Below are positions 16,552 through 25,438 of a stretch of 64,000 bases of DNA, piece by piece (the stretch's first letter is position 1; each line of letters starts with the position of its first letter). Made by a program: the position numbers and the translations under genes. The stretch comes from JAFECT01 sp035551675. GTDB lineage: Bacteria > Pseudomonadota > Alphaproteobacteria > Caulobacterales > Caulobacteraceae. The notes beneath the pieces are model-generated. The model had not been told where the DNA came from and did no database searches. It saw only the letters and a list, made by a program, of their open reading frames with translations. The stretch covers positions 7,068 to 71,067 of the forward strand of contig DASZMV010000047.1 of the NCBI GenBank assembly GCA_035551675.1, in the 5' to 3' direction.

Positions 16552-17322
16552 ATGTATCTCGACCGGTTCAAGCTTACCGGCCGCCACGCCCTCGTCACCG
16601 GCGGCGCCAGCGGCATCGGCCTCGCCATCGTCGACGCGCTCAGCGAAGCGGGCGCGGCGGTCACTATCACCGACCGCGACGCGACCCCGATCGACAAGGC
16701 GGTTGCCCAGATGCAGGCGAAGGGTCGCGACGTCGCGGGTGAACTGATGGACGTCACCTCGCCCGAACGCGTGGAGCAGGTGGCCAACCGCTTAGCCGAA
16801 ACGCGGCCGGTCGATATTCTCGTCAACAACGCAGGCATCGCGCGCAGCGATGCCGCGTCCGAGGACGTGGCCGACGAGCACTGGCTGAATGTTCTGGACG
16901 TGAACCTGAACGGGACGTTCTGGTGTGCGCGTTCGTTCGGCAAGTCGATGCTGGCGCGCGGCCAAGGCGCGATCGTCAACGTCGGCTCCATGTCGGGTGT
17001 CGTCGTCAACCGGCCGCAGCCGCAGAGCTACTACAATGCGTCCAAGGCCGCGGTGCATCAGCTCACCCGATCGCTGGCGGCGGAGTGGGCGCCGCGCGGG
17101 GTGCGGGTCAACGCCGTGGCGCCGACCTATATCAACACGCCGATCAATGCTTTCGCCGACCGGGAGGGCGAGATGTACCGCCGCTGGATCGACGGTACCC
17201 CCATGGGACGCCTCGGTGAAGCCGAAGAGGTGGCGTCGGTGGTGCTGTTCCTGGCCTCCGACGCGGCCAGTCTGATGACCGGCTCCATTGTCCTGGTGGA
17301 CGGCGGCTACACCTGTTGGTGA
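16552..17322 (+). CDS. Short-chain dehydrogenase/reductase
   Basis: 256 residues from ATG 16552; a TTG at 16543 is in frame but sits on top of the GAAGG ribosome site (16537-16541), which suits the ATG. Classical SDR features: cofactor motif LVTGGASGIGLAI at residues about 14-26, ILVNNAGIARS, the catalytic Ser in IVNVGSMSGV and the YYNASKAA catalytic Tyr/Lys. The Asp in TDRDATP after the second strand favours NAD(H). The C-terminal GSIVLVDGGYTCW is typical. It oxidises or reduces an alcohol/ketone, substrate unknown; coupled with the upstream esterase. Confidence 0.94.
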   Translation: MYLDRFKLTGRHALVTGGASGIGLAIVDALSEAGAAVTITDRDATPIDKAVAQMQAKGRDVAGELMDVTSPERVEQVANRLAETRPVDILVNNAGIARSDAASEDVADEHWLNVLDVNLNGTFWCARSFGKSMLARGQGAIVNVGSMSGVVVNRPQPQSYYNASKAAVHQLTRSLAAEWAPRGVRVNAVAPTYINTPINAFADREGEMYRRWIDGTPMGRLGEAEEVASVVLFLASDAASLMTGSIVLVDGGYTCW

Positions 17323-17326
17323 GGGC

Positions 17327-18193
17327 TCACCGAAGCGCCTCCGCAATCGCCTTGCGGGTGATCGGCTCCATTACCGCATAGCCCGCAGCGTTCGGATGCA
17401 CGCCGTCGAGCGTCAGGTCCGCGCGCATGGCGCCGTCGGGCGCCGCCATGGCTGAATAGTAGTCCGCATAAATCAGGTGCGTGCGTGCGGCGTAGGTCTT
17501 GAGCCACGCATTGATCTTCTGCACGTGCGGCGCGGGCGAGAGGTTCGGCGCCCAGGTAAACTTCGCCGCGGGAGGGACCGAGCCGAGGATCACCTGGATG
17601 TGGCGCGCCTTGGCGAGCGTCACCATCGCAACGATATTGTTCTGCAGCTCGTCGAGGCTGTTGGGCCCGGTGTTGCCGGCGATGTCGTTGGTGCCCCCCA
17701 GGATGTGCACCACGCGCGGTCGCAGCGCGACGACGTCGGCCTCGAAACGCACCAGCATCTGCGGCGTCGTCTGGCCGCTGATCCCGCGGTCGACGCGACC
17801 CTGCGTGAAGAAGCCGGGGTGCGCCACGGCCCACAGCTCGGTGATCGAGTCGCCCATGAACACCACCTCGCGCGCATTGGCGGGGAGGGCGGCGAGCCGC
17901 GCATCGTCGGCGCGGTAACGACAAAGATTGGCCCAGTCGGTCTTGGTGAGGTCGAGCGACCTCATCTTCTGTTGTGCGGCGATCGCTTCCGGCGACGGCG
18001 CAGGCCGCGGCTTGCCGGGCGGCGTCGCGTAGACGGATTTGAAGTCGTCGACCATGGCCTGGGGCGGTGCGGTCGAGACCATGCAGGGGTTGTCGACCAT
18101 GCCGACGGCCGCCGCCCCGGCTTTGGAGAAGCCCGCGGTGAGGCTGAGGGCCGCCGCGAGCGCGATTCCGAGCGGGCGAGGCATCGTCGGCAT
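17327..18193 (-). CDS. SGNH/GDSL hydrolase, secreted
   Basis: 288 residues from ATG 18193, with a GGAGG 8 bases upstream; longer in-frame starts exist but have no ribosome site. Residues 1-28 are a signal peptide (PLGIALAAALSLTAGFSKAG). The SGNH blocks are visible: VVFMGDSITELWAV (nucleophile Ser), RGISGQTTPQML (block II Gly), HILGGTNDIAGNTG (block III Asn) and LDGVHPNAAGYAVM (block V Asp-His). Such enzymes are periplasmic or secreted esterases or deacetylases. It is transcribed divergently from a TonB receptor across a 221-base gap holding operator-like repeats, so the two may be co-regulated, the hydrolase trimming a substrate the receptor imports (inference). Confidence 0.92.
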   Translation of the reverse strand: MPTMPRPLGIALAAALSLTAGFSKAGAAAVGMVDNPCMVSTAPPQAMVDDFKSVYATPPGKPRPAPSPEAIAAQQKMRSLDLTKTDWANLCRYRADDARLAALPANAREVVFMGDSITELWAVAHPGFFTQGRVDRGISGQTTPQMLVRFEADVVALRPRVVHILGGTNDIAGNTGPNSLDELQNNIVAMVTLAKARHIQVILGSVPPAAKFTWAPNLSPAPHVQKINAWLKTYAARTHLIYADYYSAMAAPDGAMRADLTLDGVHPNAAGYAVMEPITRKAIAEALR

Positions 18194-18316
18194 GGTGGTC
18201 CTCCGGGCGGCGTGCGTCATCTTCACCGGCTCCGCCCAGCAGGGAAAGGGATTCCGGCCTCCGGGAAGCAAGCGCGGCCCAGAGTCGGCCAAGTCATCGT
18301 GCGGATCGGCATAGTC

Positions 18317-18348
18317 CCGGACCTTTCAGATAGGTCGATCCGGACCTA
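18317..18348. promoter_or_regulatory. Operator-like repeats upstream of TonB receptor 1
   Basis: A perfect inverted repeat TAGGTC-N6-GACCTA occupies 18331-18348, and CCGGACCT occurs twice, at 18317-18324 and 18340-18347, as a direct repeat 23 bases apart. The site lies 67 bases before the receptor ATG in the divergent promoter region. The binding protein is unknown. Confidence 0.45.
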
Positions 18349-18414
18349 GGCTAATCCTCGATAAGCCAGCGCAGAACCGTAACCGCGCGGCATTGTGGAA
18401 GAGGGAAGGTCTCA

Positions 18415-20565
18415 ATGCGTATTTCGTCGCTTCTGGCGGGGGTCGCCCTTGCCGCCATGCTCCCGGTCGTGGCCCAGGCCGCCGACGCCGCCTCAACGCC
18501 TGCCGCCGGCGCCGTTGCAAGCGCCAACGCCGGTGTCGCGCCCGACCAGGGCGGCGCCAGCACCGTGGACGAGGTCATTGTCACCGCCCGTAAGCGCGAC
18601 GAACACCTGAAGGACGTGCCGGTCGCGGTGACCCCGATCACCGCCGCCACCCTCGAGAAGGAACAGATCAACACGGTGATGGACGCCGCCTCGCTGGCGC
18701 CCGGCGTGAACATCAACACCGACGCTGTCGGTCGCGCCTTCGTCTCCATCCGCGGCATCGGCACCACTCTGATCGACACGGTTCAGCCCGGCGTCGGCAT
18801 CTTCGTCGATGAAATCTACCAGCCCGACACCAGCTATCTGCTCAGCCCACTGATGGACGTGCAGCAGGTGGAAGTTCTGCGCGGCCCGCAGGGCACCCTG
18901 TTCGGCAACAACACCTTAGGCGGCGCCATCAGCGTCACCACCCGCCAGCCCACCGACACGGTGCGCGGCTTCCTGACCGCCGACTACGCCGGTCCGGACA
19001 ACTATTACACCGTCGCGGGCAGCATTTCCGGCCCGATCATCCCGGGCGTGCTCGACGGCCGCATCGGCGCGTCGGAACACAGCCAGGACGGCTTCGAGAA
19101 GAACGTTGTGGCCGGCGGTCACGCCGATCCGCTGAATCAGCAGTCGGTCAGCGGCACGCTGCGCTGGATCCTGTCGCCCGACGCGACGATCACGCTGAAC
19201 GCCTACTACGACCGCGTGCACGGCGGCGAGACGCCCTACGTCGACGTCAGCGGCCCGCAGGACTATTCCGAAAACGCAACCCTCAACGTCAACAGCCTGG
19301 CGTCCTACATCTACCGCGGCGTCAATGCGAAGGGCGTGTTCGACGCGGGGAACACCAAGGTCACGGTGATCGGCTCCTACGACAACCGCGACGGCCGCGC
19401 CTACGGGGACGGCGACTTCAGTCCGATCGATTTCGTCCGCGCGGGCGGCTTCAACACCTTGAACAGCTATTCGGGTGAAGCGCGCTTCGACACCAAGTGG
19501 AGCGACAGCATTTCCTCGCTCGTCGGCGTCTATGCGATGGATTCGAAGACGTCGACCACCACCATCGAGACCTTGGTGCCGCTGTCGCTCACCGTGCCCT
19601 CGACCGAGATAAGCAAGATCAATCAGCAGGCGGTGTTCGGCACGGTCTTCTTCAAGCTGCCCGGAGACGTCGAACTGGCCACCGGCCTGCGCTACGACCA
19701 CCAGACGGTGCAATCCTCCGACGCGTCGCAGGAGTACGTCGCCAACCAGCTGGAGCCGCGCGTGACCCTGTCCAAGCACTGGAGCCCGGACAGCATGACC
19801 TATCTGTCGGTGGCGCGGGGCTTCCGCGGCGGCGGCACCAACGGTCCCGGCGCGCCGAACCCGATCTATCGCGGCGACTCGGTGTGGACCTATGAAGTGG
19901 GTCAGAAGTTCGAAAGCGACGACCACAAACTGACCCTGAACGCCGACGTCTTCTACAACGACTATGACCACTACATCGGTCAGAACTCGTTGGCCCCCAA
20001 TGCGATCACCCACGTGGGCTTCGTCGCCATCAACCTGAACTCGGGCAAGGTGGAAAGCTACGGCGCCGAACTGGAAGCCGACTGGCGCCCCGTCGAGCGC
20101 TGGGAGTTCCAGGCCAACCTCACGGCGATGCATGCGCGTATCACCGACGGTTCCGAGTATGAGCAGACCACGAGCATGCCGCTGCCGTCCGACCGCATCC
20201 TGTTCCTGCCGGACTGGGACGCCTATGTGTCGGGCAGCTACACCCAACCGCTGGCTAACGATCAGGACCTGCGCTTTGACCTGAGCCTGGTAGCCAAGGG
20301 CGACCGCGTCGGCTCGACGCTGACCCCGACCAGCGTGCCGGTCATGTCGGGCTATGGCATCGTCAACGGCAACATCACCTGGACCCACGGTCCGGTGTCC
20401 ATTGCGCTGTGGTCCACCAACCTGCTCGATCAGAAGTACCTGACCGCCTACCTCGACAAGTCGCTGCTCTCGGTGGCCCTGCCGACCGCGCCGTTCCTGT
20501 GGAACAACCTGGCGCTCGACGGCGACCGCCGCCGCGTGGGCGTGCGCATCAAGTACGCGTTCTGA
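18415..20565 (+). CDS. TonB-dependent outer-membrane receptor
   Basis: 716 residues. Signal peptide at residues 1-23 (ISSLLAGVALAAMLPVVAQA), TonB-box-like DEVIVTARK at 52-60, then a plug domain with DVPVAVTPITAATLEK, VSIRGIGTTLID and the typical VEVLRGPQGTLFGNNTLGG. A long beta-barrel follows, ending in an aromatic residue (VRIKYAF). A purine-rich ribosome site (GGAAGG) precedes the ATG. This class imports siderophores, vitamins, oligosaccharides or aromatic compounds with energy from TonB. The divergent SGNH hydrolase and downstream oxidase hint at uptake of an organic nutrient rather than iron (inference). A 12-bp hairpin at 20607-20643 ends the transcript. Confidence 0.94.
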   Translation: MRISSLLAGVALAAMLPVVAQAADAASTPAAGAVASANAGVAPDQGGASTVDEVIVTARKRDEHLKDVPVAVTPITAATLEKEQINTVMDAASLAPGVNINTDAVGRAFVSIRGIGTTLIDTVQPGVGIFVDEIYQPDTSYLLSPLMDVQQVEVLRGPQGTLFGNNTLGGAISVTTRQPTDTVRGFLTADYAGPDNYYTVAGSISGPIIPGVLDGRIGASEHSQDGFEKNVVAGGHADPLNQQSVSGTLRWILSPDATITLNAYYDRVHGGETPYVDVSGPQDYSENATLNVNSLASYIYRGVNAKGVFDAGNTKVTVIGSYDNRDGRAYGDGDFSPIDFVRAGGFNTLNSYSGEARFDTKWSDSISSLVGVYAMDSKTSTTTIETLVPLSLTVPSTEISKINQQAVFGTVFFKLPGDVELATGLRYDHQTVQSSDASQEYVANQLEPRVTLSKHWSPDSMTYLSVARGFRGGGTNGPGAPNPIYRGDSVWTYEVGQKFESDDHKLTLNADVFYNDYDHYIGQNSLAPNAITHVGFVAINLNSGKVESYGAELEADWRPVERWEFQANLTAMHARITDGSEYEQTTSMPLPSDRILFLPDWDAYVSGSYTQPLANDQDLRFDLSLVAKGDRVGSTLTPTSVPVMSGYGIVNGNITWTHGPVSIALWSTNLLDQKYLTAYLDKSLLSVALPTAPFLWNNLALDGDRRRVGVRIKYAF

Positions 20566-20606
20566 GGTCCGTAAGTGTTTCGGGTAGCCGAGTAACTAAG
20601 CCTACC

Positions 20607-20643
20607 GGGCGCGCGCCGCCACAAACTCCTCCGGCGCGCGCCC
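20607..20643 (+). terminator. Hairpin terminator after TonB receptor 1
   Basis: GGGCGCGCGCCG (20607-20618) pairs perfectly with CGGCGCGCGCCC (20632-20643) around a 13-base loop; ATTTCTC follows. It separates the receptor from the oxidase gene. Confidence 0.7.
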
Positions 20644-20690
20644 ATTTCTCTCCCCTTCGGGAGACGAACCGACTAGGATCGAAGTCCGAC

Positions 20691-22094
20691 ATGGGCGCTC
20701 TCGCAAAACCCACGACCGGCCTGGACCTGCCCGCGGCGCTGTTGACGCGCCTGCGCGAGGTATTCGGCGCGCGCCTGCGGCTCGAGGAAGCGATCCGCCT
20801 TCAGCACGGCCAGAGCGAGGCCCATTTCGAGACCATGGCGCCGGACGCGGTGGTCTATCCGCACACAACCGAAGAGGTCGTGGCCCTGATCAAGGCCTGC
20901 ACGGCCCACGACGTCCCGGTCATTCCCTTCGGCGCCGGCACCTCCATCGAAGGCAACACTACGCCGGTGAGGGGCGGCGTCACCGTCGATCTGTCCGAGA
21001 TGACCCGCATCGTCGCGGTCAATCCCGACGACTTCGACTGCACCGTCGAGGCCGGGGTTCGCCGCGAACAGCTGAACGAACACCTGCGCGACCAGGGCCT
21101 GTTCTTCCCCATCGACCCCGGCGCCAACGCGACGCTCGGCGGCATGGCCTCCACCCGTGCGTCTGGCACCAATGCAGTGCGCTACGGCACCATGCGCGAG
21201 GCGGTGCTGTCGCTGCGCGTGGTCACACCCGACGGTCGCGACATCAGAACCGCGCGGCGCGCGCGCAAGTCCGCCGCCGGCTACGACCTGACCCGCCTGT
21301 TCGTGGGCGCCGAGGGGACCCTTGGAATCATCACCGAGGTGACGCTGCGCCTGCACGGCATTCCCGAGGTGATCTCCTCGGCGGTCTGCGGCTTCGACAG
21401 CCTTGACGGCGCCGTGCGCACGGTGGTCGAGGCGATCCAACTCGGCGTGCCCATGGCGCGCGTCGAGATTCTCGACGACGTGCAGATGAAGGCGGTGAAC
21501 CGCTGGTCGAAACTCGACTATCCGGAAGTCACCACCCTGTTCTTCGAATTCCACGGCTCCGAACGCTACGTCGCCGAACAGGTCGAGACGGTCAGCGCGC
21601 TCGCCATCGCCAACGGGGGCGGGACGTTCCAATGGTCGAACCGGCCGGAAGAGCGCTCCAAGCTGTGGAAGGCGCGCCACGACGCCTATTACGCCGCGCT
21701 CGGTCTGCGCCCGGGCTCGACCGGCTGGGCCACCGACGTCTGCGTGCCGATGAGCCGGCTCGCTGACTGTATCGGCGAGACCAAGAAGGATCTCGAGGCC
21801 GCGTCGATGCCGGCGCCGATCGTGGGTCATGTTGGCGACGGCAACTTCCACGTCATCTTCGTGATCGACCCGAACAAACCCGAAGAGCTCGAGGAAGCGC
21901 AACGCCTGAACGCCCGCATTGTCGAACGCGCGCTGGCCATGGACGGCACCTGCACCGGCGAGCATGGCATCGGCCTCGGTAAACAGGACTGGCTGGTCGC
22001 CGAACTGGGCGACGCGGTGGACCTGATGCGCGCGATCAAGCGCGCGCTGGACCCCCAGGACCTGTTCAATCCCGGCAAGATTTTCGCGCTCTGA
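20691..22094 (+). CDS. FAD-binding oxidase, D-lactate dehydrogenase (cytochrome)-like
   Basis: 467 residues from ATG 20691, 48 bases after the hairpin. The N-terminal FAD (PCMH-type) domain shows VVYPHTTEEVVALIKAC, IPFGAGTSIEGNT, IDPGANATLGGMASTRASGT and FVGAEGTLGIITEVTLR; the C-terminal substrate domain has GHVGDGNFHVIF and GTCTGEHGIGLGKQ, the metal/substrate His motifs of 2-hydroxyacid oxidases. Length and motifs fit mitochondrial-type D-lactate dehydrogenase (LDHD/Dld1). It would oxidise D-lactate or a related 2-hydroxyacid and pass electrons to a cytochrome or quinone. The precise hydroxyacid is not certain. Confidence 0.9.
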   Translation: MGALAKPTTGLDLPAALLTRLREVFGARLRLEEAIRLQHGQSEAHFETMAPDAVVYPHTTEEVVALIKACTAHDVPVIPFGAGTSIEGNTTPVRGGVTVDLSEMTRIVAVNPDDFDCTVEAGVRREQLNEHLRDQGLFFPIDPGANATLGGMASTRASGTNAVRYGTMREAVLSLRVVTPDGRDIRTARRARKSAAGYDLTRLFVGAEGTLGIITEVTLRLHGIPEVISSAVCGFDSLDGAVRTVVEAIQLGVPMARVEILDDVQMKAVNRWSKLDYPEVTTLFFEFHGSERYVAEQVETVSALAIANGGGTFQWSNRPEERSKLWKARHDAYYAALGLRPGSTGWATDVCVPMSRLADCIGETKKDLEAASMPAPIVGHVGDGNFHVIFVIDPNKPEELEEAQRLNARIVERALAMDGTCTGEHGIGLGKQDWLVAELGDAVDLMRAIKRALDPQDLFNPGKIFAL

Positions 22095-22207
22095 ACAAGC
22101 GCGGCGGCCTGACAAGCCAAGGCCAGGGGCGACGCCCAAGCCTGGGAAACAGCCCCGCTGGTCCCCATTTGAACGCCTGAGTTCGTTCTGACGGACTGGA
22201 GGTGGAG

Positions 22208-22357
22208 ATGGGTTATCTGATCTTCCTTGGCCTTTTGGTGGCGTTCTCCATGGCCATCCTGAACCCCTACGGGCGCAAGGTGCTGGGGGTCATGGCCCTG
22301 ACCGCCATGGCGCTGATCGGCGTGGGCTTGTTGTTGATCGAGCGATCGACGGCCTAA
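22208..22357 (+). CDS. 49-residue membrane protein
   Basis: A short open frame from ATG 22208 with an excellent ribosome site (GGAGGTGGAG immediately upstream). It encodes two hydrophobic helices: YLIFLGLLVAFSMAIL and VLGVMALTAMALIGVGLLLI, separated by a basic/Pro turn (NPYGRK), ending ERSTA. Composition and codon use are those of a real small membrane protein. It follows the oxidase by 113 bases in the same direction. No family recognised. Confidence 0.6.
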   Translation: MGYLIFLGLLVAFSMAILNPYGRKVLGVMALTAMALIGVGLLLIERSTA

Positions 22358-22376
22358 GGTTCCCTGCGGCAAGCTG

Positions 22377-22413
22377 ACCTATCTGAGAGGTGCTTGCCAA
22401 GCTATCAGATAGC
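22377..22413. promoter_or_regulatory. Two related operator-like repeats upstream of the AraC operon
   Basis: GCTATCAGATAGC (22401-22413) is a perfect 13-base palindrome; CCTATCTGAGAGG (22378-22390) is a diverged copy centred 23 bases upstream, i.e. about two helical turns. They lie 78-114 bases before the AraC-type start. Autoregulation by the AraC or GntR protein of this operon is plausible. Confidence 0.5.
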
Positions 22414-22490
22414 TGCGATACCCCTGATGTCCTGCCTCGCGAGGGAGGGACAAGCGAGAGCCGCTGAGCGGCCGGGCAGGGGAGAAGGCC

Positions 22491-23264
22491 ATGGATTTCG
22501 TCGAAGTCTCGACCGAGATGACGACCCTTCTCGGGCCCTGTCCGGTCGTCCAGCCGCCCATTCCGCACGCGCCCATCGCCTTGGTGTTTCACCTGGGCGA
22601 CACGGACGAACCGCCGCGGCTGCACCTCGACCTTTCGCCTGACCTCGCCGAGCTGAGGCGCGCGGCGGGCGATGCCCGTATCGTATTCCTGGTTTCGCGC
22701 GCCGCGGTGCTGCGTATCGGCGGCAAGTCCCTGGTCGGCAGCAACGGCGCCGACTTCCATCTCTCGAGCGAGCTGCGCGCCATCGCGCTCGCGCTCCGCG
22801 ACGCCGACACGCCGGTCGAGGCGCGCGCGACGTACCGTCTGGCCAAGAGCATCGAACTCCTGTGCGAGACCATCCGCCAGTTCGACATGGGCGTGATCGT
22901 GCCCTTGGTGGTCGACGCGGAACTGTCGCTGGCCGACACGCGCCGCATTCTGCAGGCGCGCCGCGTAATCGACGAGCGCTGGAACGAGAAACTGACGCTG
23001 GACGCCATCGCCCGCGCCTGCGGTCTCAACCGCGCCAAGCTGACCCGCGGCTTTCGCGAAATGTTCGACTGCTCGGTGGCCGAGGCCATTGCCGAGCGGC
23101 GCCTGTCGCAGGCCTCGCGCCTGTTGCTGACCACCGACCTGCCGGTGTCGAGCGTCGGCTACGAGGCGGGCTATCTCAACAACGCCAGTTTCGCGCGCGC
23201 GTTCGGCCGGCATTTCGGCCGCTCGCCCTCGGACTATCGCGCCGGCGCCCTGGTGGCGGCATGA
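22491..23264 (+). CDS. AraC-family transcriptional regulator
   Basis: 257 residues from ATG 22491 (GGGGAGAAGG upstream). Residues about 1-150 are an uncharacterised sensor part; residues about 160-255 carry the two AraC helix-turn-helix motifs: LTLDAIARACGLNRAKLTRG and PVSSVGYEAGYLNNASFARA, ending FGRSPSDYR as in the family. It overlaps the GntR gene by 4 bases (ATGA), which in turn overlaps the MFS gene, so these three form one operon with two regulators of different families and a transporter. Regulation through the repeats at 22377-22413 is likely. Confidence 0.9.
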   Translation: MDFVEVSTEMTTLLGPCPVVQPPIPHAPIALVFHLGDTDEPPRLHLDLSPDLAELRRAAGDARIVFLVSRAAVLRIGGKSLVGSNGADFHLSSELRAIALALRDADTPVEARATYRLAKSIELLCETIRQFDMGVIVPLVVDAELSLADTRRILQARRVIDERWNEKLTLDAIARACGLNRAKLTRGFREMFDCSVAEAIAERRLSQASRLLLTTDLPVSSVGYEAGYLNNASFARAFGRHFGRSPSDYRAGALVAA

Positions 23265-23998
23265 GCGAGGTTGCGCAAAGCCGCAGGGGCGGCGCCCACG
23301 AGGGCGGCTCGCTGGTCAGCCGCGCCATCGGCGCGGTCACCGGTCATATTCGCAGTAACGGCCTGCGCGTCGGCGACACTCTGCCGGGCGAGGCGCACTT
23401 CGCCGAAGAGCTGGGCGTCAGCCGTGCGGTGATGCGCGAGGCGTTCGGCGCGCTGGCGGCGCTTCGCCTCATCGACGTCGGCAACGGACGCAAGCCGCGC
23501 GTCGGCGCGATGGACGGATCGGTGTTCGCCGCCTCGCTCGATCACGCCATCTCCACCGCCCAGATCACCGTCCCCGACGTCTGGGACGTACGCCGCACCA
23601 TCGAGGTCCGCACCGCCGCCCTGGCCGCGGAAAAGCGCACCGACGAAGAGGCCGCAAGGATCGTCGCCCTGGCCGAGGCCATGGCCCGCGACGTCGCGGA
23701 CCGTCCAACGCTTTCGCGTCACGACATCGCTTTCCACGACGCCATCGCGCGCGCCTCGCACAACAGCCTGTTCATCCAGATCGTCAGCTCCTTCGGCCCG
23801 CTCATGCAGGTCGCGGTGCCCGCCGCCTGGGGTACGCGTACGACCGACAAGCAGAAGGCGTCGATCATCGACAACCACCTGGCGCTCGCCCGCGCGATCG
23901 CCGATGGCGATCCCCAGCGCGCGGCGGCGGAGATGGACTCGCACTTCGACGCCTCGGTGGGCGATTTGCTGAAGGCGCTGGAAGGCGAACCGTCGTGA
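23261..23998 (+). CDS. GntR/FadR-family transcriptional regulator
   Basis: 245 residues from ATG 23261. The N-terminal winged helix is GntR-type (GLRVGDTLPGEAHFAEELGV then SRAVMREAFGALAALRLI). The C-terminal helical FCD domain, residues about 100-235, has the metal/ligand-binding pattern: RRTIEVRTAALAAE, HDIAFHDAIARASHN and the late His in IIDNHLALARAI. FadR-subfamily proteins usually sense a carboxylic acid or sugar acid and control its uptake and breakdown, which matches the MFS transporter that follows with a 4-base overlap. Confidence 0.92.
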   Translation: MSEVAQSRRGGAHEGGSLVSRAIGAVTGHIRSNGLRVGDTLPGEAHFAEELGVSRAVMREAFGALAALRLIDVGNGRKPRVGAMDGSVFAASLDHAISTAQITVPDVWDVRRTIEVRTAALAAEKRTDEEAARIVALAEAMARDVADRPTLSRHDIAFHDAIARASHNSLFIQIVSSFGPLMQVAVPAAWGTRTTDKQKASIIDNHLALARAIADGDPQRAAAEMDSHFDASVGDLLKALEGEPS

Positions 23999-25311
23999 CC
24001 GCCGAAGTCGCGCTTGCGGACACGTCCGCCGGTCACCAAGCCGGCGCCCCGCCGTACAAAGGCTCGCGCGTCTTCGCGATCCTCGCGCTCGCCGTCGCCA
24101 TCACCAACGCCGCCGCCATGCGCGCGGTGTTCGCGCCTTTGCAGGACGCGGCGAAACAGACGCTGCATCTCGACGACTTCTGGATGAGCCTGGTGCAGGG
24201 CGTGGCGCTGGCCATTCCCGTCGCGGTGCTGGCCGTTCCGCTGGGGCGTCTGGTGGACTCCACGCGGCGCGTGACGCTGATGATCCTGATGTCGCTGATC
24301 TGGACGGTCGGAACCGTCTGGACCGCCTTCGCCGCGGATTTCTGGAGCCTGTTCCTGTCGCGCATGCTGGGCGGCCTCGGCGCCTTCTGCGCCATTCCGG
24401 TGGCGATCTCGCTGGTGGCCGACATGTGCAGTCCCGCGGCGCGCGGTCGCGCCATGCTGCCGCTCACCATGGGCATCCAGATCGGCACCGCCGCGGCCTT
24501 TGCGCTCGCCGGTCCGCTGGCCAAGGTGCTGAGCAGCGCCGGGGCGCCGCATCTGTTCGGGCTCGAGCCGTGGCGCGGCGTTCATCTCTGGTTCGGCGCC
24601 GCGAGCCTGGTGCTGACCCTGCCGCTGTTGCTGATGCGCGAGCCCGATCGGCATGAGCTCGGCGACGCCGGCGCCGCGTTCGGGCCGGCGATGCGCGCGA
24701 TCTGGGCGCGTCGCGGGTTTCTGATTCCGCTGTTCATCGGCCAGGTTGGCGCTGTGATGGCCGATGTCGCGGCGACCATCTGGGTCACGCCGGTTCTGAT
24801 GCGGACTTACCACCAGACGCCCGAACAGTTCGGCCCCTGGGTCGGCGGCGTCATCCTCGCCGGCGGCGTGCTGGGCGCGGTCGTCGGCGCGCTGTTCGCC
24901 GACTTCGGACAGAAGCTGAAATACAAGGGCGGCGTGCTGGTCGGCGCGGTGATCCTGTCGCTGTTCGCCATTCCCGCGGCCGCCTTTCCGCTGATGCCGG
25001 ACGTGACGAGTTTCGCGGTCCTGCTGGCCGTGCTGCTGGTGGTCGGCGCCGCGGTCGGCCTGGTCACGGCGACGGTCATCGCGGTGAAGGTGCCGAACGA
25101 GGCGCGCGGGATGTGTCTGGGCGCCTTCGTGGTGGTGGCCGCGGTGATCGGCTTCGGCGTCGCGCCGACCCTGGTCACCGTCTGCAGCAAGCTTATGGGC
25201 GGCGAGAGCCACCTCGGTCAGGCGCTGGGCTATACCGGGATCGCGATCGACGTGATGTCGTCGCTGGGTTTCCTGTTCGCCATGCTGGACCTCGCCAAGC
25301 GTCGCGATTGA
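23995..25311 (+). CDS. Major facilitator superfamily transporter
   Basis: 438 residues from GTG 23995. Twelve hydrophobic helices can be followed; the inter-helix 2-3 motif appears as PLGRLVDSTRRVTLMI, and the second half has the equivalent GALFADFGQKLKYKG. It is the last gene of the AraC-GntR-MFS operon and so probably carries the carboxylic or sugar acid sensed by the GntR protein (inference; the neighbouring 2-hydroxyacid oxidase makes a hydroxyacid an attractive guess). No periplasmic binding component is present. Confidence 0.9.
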   Translation: MTAEVALADTSAGHQAGAPPYKGSRVFAILALAVAITNAAAMRAVFAPLQDAAKQTLHLDDFWMSLVQGVALAIPVAVLAVPLGRLVDSTRRVTLMILMSLIWTVGTVWTAFAADFWSLFLSRMLGGLGAFCAIPVAISLVADMCSPAARGRAMLPLTMGIQIGTAAAFALAGPLAKVLSSAGAPHLFGLEPWRGVHLWFGAASLVLTLPLLLMREPDRHELGDAGAAFGPAMRAIWARRGFLIPLFIGQVGAVMADVAATIWVTPVLMRTYHQTPEQFGPWVGGVILAGGVLGAVVGALFADFGQKLKYKGGVLVGAVILSLFAIPAAAFPLMPDVTSFAVLLAVLLVVGAAVGLVTATVIAVKVPNEARGMCLGAFVVVAAVIGFGVAPTLVTVCSKLMGGESHLGQALGYTGIAIDVMSSLGFLFAMLDLAKRRD

Positions 25312-25438
25312 GTGCGGAAACGCCCGCAAAATCAGACCCTCGCGCCATTTGGGCGGCGCTGGCGCCGTCCAGATTGTCGCTCATTGCAGACAGCTTGATC
25401 CCCTCCGCCGGGGTCGCAGACTTGCCGGCCTGGGAGCG

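Noticed and set aside
14995..16587. Long minus-strand open frame opposite the carboxylesterase
   Set aside because: Mirror of a high-GC coding strand; Arg/His/Gly/Val-rich, no domain, and the plus-strand frame has all esterase motifs.
18916..20388. 490-codon minus-strand open frame opposite TonB receptor 1
   Set aside because: Composition typical of antisense shadow; receptor plug and barrel motifs are on the plus strand.
20673..22139. 488-codon minus-strand open frame opposite the FAD oxidase
   Set aside because: No domain or ribosome site; the oxidase frame is unambiguous.
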